Source: Granulosicoccus sp965367215
GTDB lineage: Bacteria; Pseudomonadota; Gammaproteobacteria; Granulosicoccales; Granulosicoccaceae
NCBI GenBank assembly: GCA_965367215.1
Contig: CBDUIJ010000083.1
Location: 1 to 18,282, forward strand
Direction: 5' to 3'
DNA length: 18,282 nt
The notes under the pieces are model-generated. The model worked only from the letters and a program-made list of their open reading frames with translations, did no database searches and had not been told where the DNA came from. Both the position numbers and the translations under genes were made by a program. This document shows, piece after piece, positions 7,656 to 14,215 of the stretch; within the stretch, counting starts at the first letter, position 1; each line of letters begins with the position of its first letter.

Positions 7656-7940
7656 GCGTCGCGCAGGCACTGCTGCTGTGAGTCGTGTACCCGTGCACAG
7701 TCCTGCATCATCCGGTGTTGGTGGTGCGGTAGGCCGATGGGTGGAATAGTGACTGGCTTGACGCGACAATGGTCATCAGCTGCAGCTGGTCGTGGTCGTT
7801 GTTTTCATTGCGGAAAAGGCCACCGCAAGGCGTCTGACAGCTGCCCGTTCTGCTGAAAAGGAATTCGCGTCTCCCGTCGATATCAGGTATTCTCGCTTTA
7901 TGTATGATAATAAGATAAACAAGCGTCGAAGTAAGCACTC
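7656..7940. other. divergent intergenic region between ybiT and a GntR regulator
   Basis: No family-recognisable gene lies here. The segment should hold the 5' region of the GntR gene; the AT-rich stretch at about 7898-7920 (TGTATGATAATAAGATAAAC) includes TATGAT but no convincing -35 at the right distance. The same stretch contains a 12-bp motif (7908-7919) that recurs at 10 of 12 positions in the dehydrogenase/binding-protein promoter region. A possible 39-codon ORF is listed separately. Confidence 0.5.
7737..7856 (+). CDS. doubtful 39-residue ORF with paired CxxC motifs
   Basis: An ATG at 7737 opens a 39-codon ORF ending in CFHCGKGHRKASDSCPFC, that is CxxC-(12)-CPxC, the spacing and residue style of a small zinc ribbon. 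The possible ribosome site (GGTAGG, 7728-7733) is very close to the ATG, and the reading frame is also open upstream into the ybiT leader. I cannot tell a real microprotein or a gene remnant from chance in GC-rich DNA. No neighbour suggests a role. Confidence 0.2.
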   Translation: MGGIVTGLTRQWSSAAAGRGRCFHCGKGHRKASDSCPFC

Positions 7941-8735
7941 ATGAGCAGACACAAGCCGCCCGTACTGTCCGGTTCATTCGAGGGTGTCATCGAAGTTCGC
8001 GGCATTCTGGGCTCGGCAGTCAATATCCTGGGCACCCGAATCGTCAGGGGCGACTGGCCCGTCGGTGGCGTGGTTGCAAGAGAGGCCGATCTGGTCGAAG
8101 AGCTGCGTGTCAGCCGATCGGTGATCCGCGAGGCCTTTCGCATACTGGGTGCCAAGGGGATGATACGCAGTCGCACCTCCGACGGTACGCGGGTGCAACC
8201 ACGCAGCGAATGGCGTCTGCTCGATCCTGATGTCATGGACTGGCGCATCAAGGCTGGTGATACCGAAAGCCTGCTGCGCGATCTGCTGCGTGTGAGACTG
8301 ATTCTGGAACCCGGTGTGGCGTATCACGCCACGGCGTTTGCCGATGAAGCGGGCAAGCAGGCTGTGCATGAGGCCTGGGCGGCCAAGGTGGAAATCTTCG
8401 ACACACCGGGGCTGACCAATGAAGAGCGTCGTGATGAATTCATCCGGACCGATCTGCAGTTTCATCGAGCCTTCCTGTCCATTGCCGGGTCCGAGCTGCT
8501 CGATCAGTTGTTCGCTGTCATCGAGGCGGCGCTGGGCCTGCTGCTGGATCTGCAGATGCAGGCGCGCGGCTATACCAACGAGTTGATCGGCATGGATGAA
8601 GGGCATGCGCTGCACGAGGCGGTGTTCAATGCCTTTGCTGCCGGCGATGCACCACTGGCCGAACAGGCCATGCGTGCCTTGATCAGGGGTGCTATCGAGG
8701 ATGCGCAACAAGGATTTCTGCTGCTCGAAAGCTGA
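7941..8735 (+). CDS. GntR-family transcriptional regulator, FCD subfamily (DgoR-like)
   Basis: This 264-residue regulator has a winged helix-turn-helix at about residues 22-90 (READLVEELRVSRSVIREAFRILGAKGMIRSR, wing DGTRVQPR) followed by WRLLDPDVMDWRI, a linker seen in sugar-acid regulators such as DgoR. Residues about 112-255 are the FCD effector domain with the D171-x3-H175 metal pair and H225 in the last helices. DgoR represses D-galactonate catabolism and is relieved by the sugar acid. Here the gene lies next to a sugar dehydrogenase, sugar importer and DgoD-like dehydratase, so control of that locus by a sugar acid or its keto-deoxy derivative is the natural inference. The ribosome site is weak (AAGTAAG before the ATG). 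The gene is convergent with the dehydrogenase gene. Confidence 0.92.
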   Translation: MSRHKPPVLSGSFEGVIEVRGILGSAVNILGTRIVRGDWPVGGVVAREADLVEELRVSRSVIREAFRILGAKGMIRSRTSDGTRVQPRSEWRLLDPDVMDWRIKAGDTESLLRDLLRVRLILEPGVAYHATAFADEAGKQAVHEAWAAKVEIFDTPGLTNEERRDEFIRTDLQFHRAFLSIAGSELLDQLFAVIEAALGLLLDLQMQARGYTNELIGMDEGHALHEAVFNAFAAGDAPLAEQAMRALIRGAIEDAQQGFLLLES

Positions 8736-8771
8736 TTGCTGGTGGGATCTTCAGGTAAGCGGGCAAGCCAG

Positions 8772-8801
8772 CAAGCAGGCAAATCGAGCAGCGCCTGCTT
8801 G
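8772..8801. terminator. stem-loop between convergent regulator and dehydrogenase genes
   Basis: Arms CAAGCAGGC (8772-8780) and GCCTGCTTG (8793-8801) form a perfect 9-bp stem with a 12-nt loop inside the 88-bp gap between converging genes. No long T-run follows. It could serve as a two-way transcription end. Confidence 0.5.
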
Positions 8802-8823
8802 ATCCTTCGCAGGCCCCGACACA

Positions 8824-9600
8824 CTATTCGTACATGCGAATGGCCACACCGCCATCAATGACAATGTTCTCGCCAATGATGAAGCGTGCCTCGTCCGAGG
8901 CCAGCATGGCGGCAACGGCTGCCACCTCGGAAGGCTGACACAGGCGACCCACCGGCTGACTGGCCTCGACCGCGGCCCGTGCGGCGACAGGGTCTTCCAT
9001 GGTGGCCAGGTAGTTGTCGACATTGGGCGTATCGACATAGCCCGGTGAAATGGCATTCACGGCAATACCGCGGTTCGCATACTCCAGGGCCAGTGAACGG
9101 GTCAGGCCGAGCAGGGCGTGCTTGGCGACCGGGTAGGGGAAGGTGGACTTCATGATGCTGAAGGCATGGTTGGAGGCAATGTTGACAATCGCCCCTTGTC
9201 CTTGTTGCAGCATGCCGGGCAGTACGCTGCGACAGCAGCGCCAGGCGCCTTCCAGATCCACAGACATGCACAGCTGCCAGTCTGCCTGACTGCTCTCCAG
9301 GGGTTCCCGGAAGACATTGATGCCGGCGTTGTTGACCAGTACATCGACGGTACCGAAGGCGGCAACTGCCTGCTCATGCATGCCGGCAACGCTCTCCGAA
9401 TCGGCGATGTCGGTTCTGATGTGCTGAACCCGAGCCCCGGTCTCATCAGCCAGACGCTGCGCCGTCGCGGTACCGAGTTCGTCGTCCAGTTCAGCGATGG
9501 TGACGTGAGCGCCTTCTCTTGCGAAGCGCTCGGCAATGGCTGCACCGATGCCCTGACCCCCGCCTGTGACCACTGCGTGTTTGCCTGCCAGTCGATCCAT
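8824..9600 (-). CDS. short-chain dehydrogenase/reductase, probable sugar 1-dehydrogenase
   Basis: This 258-residue protein is a classical SDR: nucleotide-binding TGGGQGIG (about 12-19), the NNAG motif in VLVNNAGINV, catalytic Ser in NIASNH placed 13 residues before the YPVAK catalytic Tyr-Lys pair, and SPGYVDTP after it. An acidic residue following the second beta strand (IAELDD) suggests NAD rather than NADP. In the context of an aldose importer, a mutarotase-like gene and a sugar-acid dehydratase, oxidation of the imported aldose at C1 to a lactone is a reasonable inference, but SDR specificity cannot be read from sequence. The ATG at 9600 is chosen because the SDR fold starts there and AGAGG lies 10 nt upstream; the in-frame upstream extension to 9663 has no family match. 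It is divergent from the binding-protein gene. Confidence 0.88.
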   Translation of the reverse strand: MDRLAGKHAVVTGGGQGIGAAIAERFAREGAHVTIAELDDELGTATAQRLADETGARVQHIRTDIADSESVAGMHEQAVAAFGTVDVLVNNAGINVFREPLESSQADWQLCMSVDLEGAWRCCRSVLPGMLQQGQGAIVNIASNHAFSIMKSTFPYPVAKHALLGLTRSLALEYANRGIAVNAISPGYVDTPNVDNYLATMEDPVAARAAVEASQPVGRLCQPSEVAAVAAMLASDEARFIIGENIVIDGGVAIRMYE

Positions 9601-9624
9601 TTTGCGTATGCCTCTGCTGAACTG

Positions 9625-9652
9625 TTGACTTAATCTTATAAACAGATAATAC
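9625..9652. promoter_or_regulatory. divergent promoter region with AT-rich dyad, dehydrogenase / sugar importer
   Basis: In the 89-bp divergent gap, TTGACT (9625-9630) with a loose -10 around 9647-9653 could serve the importer operon. On the other strand TATAAG (9640-9635) could be the -10 for the dehydrogenase. The overlapping AT-rich stretch includes TTAT-(6)-ATAA (9636-9649) and a motif shared with the GntR leader, making it the best candidate operator of the locus. All assignments are inferred. Confidence 0.4.
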
Positions 9653-9689
9653 TCCAAACACACCAGAAAACGGAAGGAGGAATCAAGAC

Positions 9690-10664
9690 ATGCGCAAGAG
9701 AAACTCGATTGTCCTGGCGACAGCCATGGGCGTGATGACAGCGACTGTGGCAGGGGCGGCGCTGGCAGAAGACAAACTGATTGTTGCTATCTACAAGAGT
9801 GGCACTCAGCAGTATTTCATTGATCAGGGTGAGGGCTTTAGCCGCGCGGCCGAAGAGCTTGGCTATGAAGCTCGCATCATCAATGTGGAAATGGATTCGA
9901 ACCTGGCCATCACCGCCGTGTCCGATGCCATCGCAGCCGGTGCCAAGGGTATCGGTATCACAGCGCCCGATCAGTCTCTCGGCCCTGCCATCGCCACGGC
10001 TGCCGCTGATGCCGGTGTGGTGCTTATTGCAACCGATGACCCCTTGACCGACTCGCAGGGTGGAGCCGTACCGTTTGCCGGATTCGACGGTGTTGCCATG
10101 GGCACCAAAGTGGGTGAACGAGCCGGCCAGTTGCTGGCGGAGACGGATTGGTTGAGTGGTGACAATTACGGCATCATGAGTGTGGAAGTCCAGACCTTGT
10201 CCGTATGCAATGACCGGACGGGTGCTGCGCAGGCACAGCTTGTTGCCGCAGGTGGCAGTGCCGATAAGGTCATATCGGTCACTTACGATGGCACCGCTGA
10301 TGCCGCCTTGAGCGCGGCGGGGCCTGTCATCACTGCCAACCCCGGAGTGGATCACTGGGTGGTCTATGCCTGTAACGATGAAGGGGTACTGGGAGCCACA
10401 AACTCGCTGAAGAATGCGGGCTTTGGTGCGGAAGACGTCATTGCTGTCGGCCTCGGAGCCTATGAAGCCTGTCGTCCGTGGAAAGCGGGTATCGATACCG
10501 GATTCAAGGCTGCGCTGTATATCAGTGGCGTTGATGTGGGGGACGCGGCAGCCCGAGCGCTGATCAATTCCATCGAAACCGGAGAGCCACTGCCTGCAAT
10601 GAGTGTGGCGAATACCACCATCGTCGATCCGGACACCTACGCCGACATCATGTCGTGTGACTGA
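9690..10664 (+). CDS. sugar ABC transporter periplasmic binding protein, AraF-like (CUT2 type)
   Basis: This 324-residue protein has a signal peptide (MRKR start, hydrophobic core, cleavage probably after ALA at residue 26) and a periplasmic binding protein type 1 fold of the pentose/hexose group. Segments line up from memory with E. coli AraF: K36 with AraF Lys10, the D116-D117 pair in LIATDDPLTD, R176 in NDRTG, and N229-D230 in ACNDEGVLG. AraF's Glu14 and Asn232 positions appear to be Gln40 and a glycine/alanine (GLGAYEA), so ligand preference may differ from arabinose/galactose. Four cysteines are present in the mature chain (173, 228, 261, 323). A strong GGAGG (9676-9680) precedes the ATG by 9 nt. 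ATPase and permease genes follow. Confidence 0.92.
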   Translation: MRKRNSIVLATAMGVMTATVAGAALAEDKLIVAIYKSGTQQYFIDQGEGFSRAAEELGYEARIINVEMDSNLAITAVSDAIAAGAKGIGITAPDQSLGPAIATAAADAGVVLIATDDPLTDSQGGAVPFAGFDGVAMGTKVGERAGQLLAETDWLSGDNYGIMSVEVQTLSVCNDRTGAAQAQLVAAGGSADKVISVTYDGTADAALSAAGPVITANPGVDHWVVYACNDEGVLGATNSLKNAGFGAEDVIAVGLGAYEACRPWKAGIDTGFKAALYISGVDVGDAAARALINSIETGEPLPAMSVANTTIVDPDTYADIMSCD

Positions 10665-10673
10665 AGGTATCGC

Positions 10674-10698
10674 GAGTGGGCCTGACAAAGGCCCACTC
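10674..10698 (+). terminator. stem-loop after the sugar-binding-protein gene
   Basis: Arms GAGTGGGCC (10674-10682) and GGCCCACTC (10690-10698) make a perfect 9-bp GC-rich stem with a 7-nt loop, followed only by a short TT-GTACTGTT stretch. It begins 10 nt after the binding-protein stop and precedes the ATPase gene. Partial termination or 3'-end protection would give more binding protein than ATPase and permease. Confidence 0.6.
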
Positions 10699-10728
10699 TT
10701 GTACTGTTGCCAGGAGCCATCAGCAAAC

Positions 10729-12228
10729 ATGCAAGACCCCATTCTGGAAATTCGTGATGTCGGCAAGTCCTTTCCCGGCGTAAAGGCACTGTCGAACCTC
10801 TCCATGAGCGTTCACCGCGGAGAGATCGTGGCCTTTGTCGGTGAGAACGGTGCCGGCAAGTCCACCTTGTTGAAGATTCTCAGTGGTGACTACCAATTGG
10901 ACGAAGGCTCGGTACTGCTCGACGGTGTCGAAGCCAGCCATGCCAGTCCTCTGGAGGCCCGCCTGGCAGGTTTTCGGCTGGTCAGGCAGGAGCCCGAGAT
11001 CGTGCCTGACATATCGGTGGCCGAGAATATCTTCATCGGTGAATACCCCAGACGCTCGGGTGGACGCGTCGACTTTGTCCAGATGCGCAATACCGTCACC
11101 GACATGTTGCGTCGCTACGGTTTCTGGGGACTGGTGGATATCGATGCATCCGGTCGCAGTCTGTCGCCCGCACAGATGCACATCGTTGAAATCATGCGAG
11201 CGCTCAAACAGGGCGTGAAAGTGGTGGCCTTTGACGAGCCGACCTCATCGCTGACGCATGATGAAACCGAACGATTGTATGAATTGATTCGTCAGCTGAA
11301 GGCCGATGGTCTGGGCATCATCTATGTGTCGCACCGGCTTCACGAAGTCATGGAAATCTCCGACCGGGTAGCCGTGTTGAAAGACGGTGTTCCCACGGGA
11401 GATCTGAAAACCTCGGAGACCACCGAAGCCCATATCGTCAGTCTGATGGTCGGGCGAGAGCTGGAGCACGGCTTCAAGCGTGAAGAAACCACGCGCGATG
11501 AAGTCGTTCTGGAAGTGGAAGGCCTGTCCAGCCGCTGGCATGACGACATCAGCTTTCGCATTCGAGCCGGCGAAATAGTCGGATTTGCAGGCCTGGTGGG
11601 TGCCGGCAGAACGGAGCTTGCCAAGGTGCTGTTCGGCGAATACCAGAAGCAGGCCGGTGTGGTTCGCATCTGCGGCCAGGAGACACGCATCAGGAGTCCG
11701 GCTGATGCCATTGCCGCCAGCATCGGATTTGCGCCCGAGAATCGCAAGGCCGAGGGTCTGATCCTGGTTCGCTCGGTCATTGAAAATGCCTCCATGGCCG
11801 TGTACTCGGCATTGTCCCGATTCGGCGTGCTGCGCAATCAGCAGATGATCTCGGCAGTGTCGCCCTTTATCGAACGCCTGGAAATCAAGACACCGTCGCT
11901 GACTCAGGATGTCGGCAAACTCTCCGGTGGCAATCAACAGAAAGTGGTTCTGGCTCGCTGGCTGGCAGCCAATCCGCGCTTGCTGATTCTGGATGAGCCG
12001 ACGCGTGCCGTCGATGTCGGCGCCAAGATGGAAATCTACCGTCTGATGGACATGCTGGCGCGAGAGGGGATGGCCATCATGATGATCTCCTCCGAGATGC
12101 CGGAACTGATCTCCATGTCCGATCGCATCATTGTCATGAATAACAGAAAGATTTCGCAGCCCGTCGAGAAATGCGACGCCACTGAAGAGCGCATCGTCAA
12201 CATGGCTCTGGGCACGGCTGCCGCGTGA
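10729..12228 (+). CDS. sugar ABC transporter ATP-binding protein, tandem-domain RbsA/AraG type
   Basis: This 499-residue cytoplasmic protein contains two ABC domains as in RbsA, AraG and XylG. Domain 1 has Walker A GENGAGKST (38-46), a degenerate signature LSPAQMHIVEIMRAL, Walker B VVAFDEPTS and H-loop SHRLHEV. Domain 2 has the degenerate P-loop GLVGAGRTEL usual for this class, the signature LSGGNQQKVVLARWLA and Walker B LLILDEPTRAVDVG. It powers the CUT2-class sugar importer made with the adjacent binding protein and permease. The ATG at 10729 gives the family length and has AGGAG (10712-10716) 12 nt upstream; an in-frame start at 10603 would run back into the binding-protein gene and is rejected. 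The stop overlaps a GTG that opens the next reading frame. Confidence 0.95.
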   Translation: MQDPILEIRDVGKSFPGVKALSNLSMSVHRGEIVAFVGENGAGKSTLLKILSGDYQLDEGSVLLDGVEASHASPLEARLAGFRLVRQEPEIVPDISVAENIFIGEYPRRSGGRVDFVQMRNTVTDMLRRYGFWGLVDIDASGRSLSPAQMHIVEIMRALKQGVKVVAFDEPTSSLTHDETERLYELIRQLKADGLGIIYVSHRLHEVMEISDRVAVLKDGVPTGDLKTSETTEAHIVSLMVGRELEHGFKREETTRDEVVLEVEGLSSRWHDDISFRIRAGEIVGFAGLVGAGRTELAKVLFGEYQKQAGVVRICGQETRIRSPADAIAASIGFAPENRKAEGLILVRSVIENASMAVYSALSRFGVLRNQQMISAVSPFIERLEIKTPSLTQDVGKLSGGNQQKVVLARWLAANPRLLILDEPTRAVDVGAKMEIYRLMDMLAREGMAIMMISSEMPELISMSDRIIVMNNRKISQPVEKCDATEERIVNMALGTAAA

Positions 12229-12281
12229 ACCAGCAACAGATAACAACAGCACCTATGAGCGCAACCATTCAGGAAGTCACG

Positions 12282-13307
12282 ATGAACAAGCCGGACGGCC
12301 TATTCAAACGCATCATGCAGGCCATCGGAGCCGAGAACCTGTCTCTGATCATCGCGCTGCTTGCCATGGTCGCGCTGATCGCCTCGCAGACCGAATTCTT
12401 CTTCTCCGCGCGTAATCTGTTCAACATTGCCCAGAACATGGCCGTCGTCGGCTTGATTGCGGTGGGCATGACCCTGGTCATCGTGTCGGCCGGGCTGGAT
12501 ATCTCGGTCGGTTCCATTGCCGGTTGTGCCTCGGTCATGACGGCACTGGTGGTGGTCAGTACCGGCTCGGTCCTCGCCGGCATCGGCATCAGTCTGCTGG
12601 TGGGGCTGGCGCTGGGTCTGGTCAATGCCGGCATCATCAGTTTCCTGCGCGTCAATCCGGTGGTGGCCACTCTGGCGACCTTCTCGGCCTTCAGGGGTAT
12701 CGCGTTTCTGATAGCGCCGGGTGGTCGTCCCGTGGGTGTTCTGGATCCGACCTTTGCCCAGCTGGGCTCGGGCAGACTGTTTCAGATGGGTGATTTTCCC
12801 GGCGTGCCGGTGGCCTTTGTCATTCTGCTGGTGGTGGCGCTCGGTGCACACTTTGTCATGAGCACAACGGTGTTCGGTCGCTCCATCTATTCGATGGGCG
12901 GTAACCCGGTCGCCGCACGCCTCGCGGGTATCAACCTGACGCGCATGCGTTTTGCCATCTATGCCATATCCGGCGCGCTGTCAGGGTTGGCGGGTGCCAT
13001 CGTGACGGCGCGTACCAGTTCCGGACAGCCGGCTTCAGGCACTCAGGGGCTGGAGCTGGAAGCCATCACCGCGGTCTTTCTCGGTGGTGCGCTACTGGCC
13101 GGTGGCAAGGGTACGATCGTGGGATCCATGCTTGCAGTGCTACTGTTGGCAACCCTGTCGAACGGCATGAATCTGCTGGGTATTCCCACCTTCTATCAGC
13201 TGGTGGCCAAGGGCCTGTTGCTGGTGCTGGCGGTTGCCATTGGTCAATGGCGTATGGCTCATGCAGAACGGGTGCAGGCTCGCCTGACATCGACGGGGGC
13301 GAAGTGA
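12282..13307 (+). CDS. sugar ABC transporter permease, RbsC/AraH type (CUT2)
   Basis: About 341 residues and highly hydrophobic, with eight to ten predicted membrane segments, this is a CUT2 sugar permease. Recognisable family segments include MTLVIVSAGLDISVGSI after the second helix, VNPVVATLATFSAFRGIAFLI, the coupling loop GGNPVAARLAGINLTRMRFAIYAISG, and GLELEAITAVFLGGALLAGGKGTIVGS. It forms the inner-membrane channel (probably a homodimer) for the adjacent RbsA-type ATPase. I chose ATG 12282, preceded by AGGAAG (12271-12276). An in-frame ATG at 12255 and a GTG at 12225, the latter overlapping the ATPase stop, are open alternatives but lack a ribosome site. Its TGA overlaps the GTG of the epimerase-like gene. 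Confidence 0.92.
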   Translation: MNKPDGLFKRIMQAIGAENLSLIIALLAMVALIASQTEFFFSARNLFNIAQNMAVVGLIAVGMTLVIVSAGLDISVGSIAGCASVMTALVVVSTGSVLAGIGISLLVGLALGLVNAGIISFLRVNPVVATLATFSAFRGIAFLIAPGGRPVGVLDPTFAQLGSGRLFQMGDFPGVPVAFVILLVVALGAHFVMSTTVFGRSIYSMGGNPVAARLAGINLTRMRFAIYAISGALSGLAGAIVTARTSSGQPASGTQGLELEAITAVFLGGALLAGGKGTIVGSMLAVLLLATLSNGMNLLGIPTFYQLVAKGLLLVLAVAIGQWRMAHAERVQARLTSTGAK

Positions 13308-14215
13308 TCAAGCAGGCGCTCATTACACTGGCCTCTGACCGACTTCGGGTAAGCGTCGCCCCGGGGTTCGGAGCAAGGGTGACAGAGCTGGTGGATCTGG
13401 CAACCGGACGTAACTGGCTGGTGCCGGGGCCGAATGTTGGCAGCCCCGATAACGATGCGCACTACCTGGGCGAGGAAGCACGCGGTTGGGATGAATGTTT
13501 CCCCACGGTGGCACCCTGCATTCATCCGGACTGGCCGGAACCCCTGCGCGATCATGGCGAGATCTGGGGCAGGGATACGCATTGCGAGCTCTCTGATGCC
13601 TGCATCATGTCCAGCAGCCGAGTGGGTGACTGTCTGTTCACGCGCTGGCTGACGCTGCAGGGCAGTACCATCAGACTCCGCTACTGCGTGGAAAACCAGG
13701 GCAATCAATCGCTGCCCTGGATGTGGAGCCAGCATTGTCTGCTGGCCACCCAGCCCGGTGACCGTCTGTTCCTGAAAGGGGTCGACGGAGCCCTGCAGGT
13801 GTCCGCAGCGACCGGGCAGGAAGCTGATACGAAATCGACTTTCCACTGGCCCGCTTTTGATGACCAGCATCCTGATCTGGGTGACCCCGATGGGCATCGT
13901 TCCCCTTGGGCCTGCAAGGCTTATGGGGCGGTAGGCGATAGCTGCCAGGCAGGCATTCACAGTGAACGAGAATCCATCAGCTTCCACTGGGAAAAGTCGC
14001 AGATGCCTTGTATCGGTGTCTGGCTCAACCATGGCGCCTGGCCCGCAGACAAGCCGGTGCATCAGATCGCCTTTGAACCCACCTCGGCACCCGCAGACGA
14101 TTTACTCAGCGCAACCACCTCCGGTCATGCCCGAAGCCTGTCTGCCGGATCGACGCATGAGTGGAACTTGTCAATTCAATTGAACGAAACAGCCGGTATA
14201 CCAATAACAGCATGA
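13304..14215 (+). CDS. aldose 1-epimerase (mutarotase)-like protein
   Basis: This 303-residue protein resembles the galactose-mutarotase superfamily. Conserved features include an N-terminal VAPGFGARVTELVDLATGRNWL strand-turn region, a GWDECFPT segment, histidines in DHGEIW (H84) and SQHCLL (H144), and a late FEPTSAPADD segment whose E258 sits where the catalytic base glutamate of GalM-type enzymes lies. Mutarotases interconvert alpha and beta aldose anomers, which would feed an anomer-specific dehydrogenase. The GTG start at 13304 overlaps the permease stop (GTGA) and has a purine-rich GGGGGCGA just upstream. Its own stop overlaps the dehydratase ATG. It carries several cysteines and no signal peptide, so it is probably cytoplasmic. 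Sequence similarity in this fold is low, so function is moderately certain. Confidence 0.72.
   Translation: MIKQALITLASDRLRVSVAPGFGARVTELVDLATGRNWLVPGPNVGSPDNDAHYLGEEARGWDECFPTVAPCIHPDWPEPLRDHGEIWGRDTHCELSDACIMSSSRVGDCLFTRWLTLQGSTIRLRYCVENQGNQSLPWMWSQHCLLATQPGDRLFLKGVDGALQVSAATGQEADTKSTFHWPAFDDQHPDLGDPDGHRSPWACKAYGAVGDSCQAGIHSERESISFHWEKSQMPCIGVWLNHGAWPADKPVHQIAFEPTSAPADDLLSATTSGHARSLSAGSTHEWNLSIQLNETAGIPITA

Noticed and set aside
10603..10728. Upstream extension of the sugar ATPase reading frame
   Set aside because: It runs through the intergenic hairpin and into the binding-protein gene; ATG 10729 gives the normal family length.
9636..10805. 389-codon minus-strand open frame opposite the sugar-binding-protein gene
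   Set aside because: It overlaps a clear AraF-like gene with a strong ribosome site, and its translation has no domain pattern.
11245..12252. 335-codon minus-strand open frame opposite the RbsA-type ATPase gene
   Set aside because: Shadow of a gene with intact Walker and signature motifs.
12225..12281. GTG or ATG starts upstream of the sugar permease
   Set aside because: GTG 12225 overlaps the ATPase stop attractively, but only ATG 12282 has a clear ribosome site. Kept as an alternative, not as the call.
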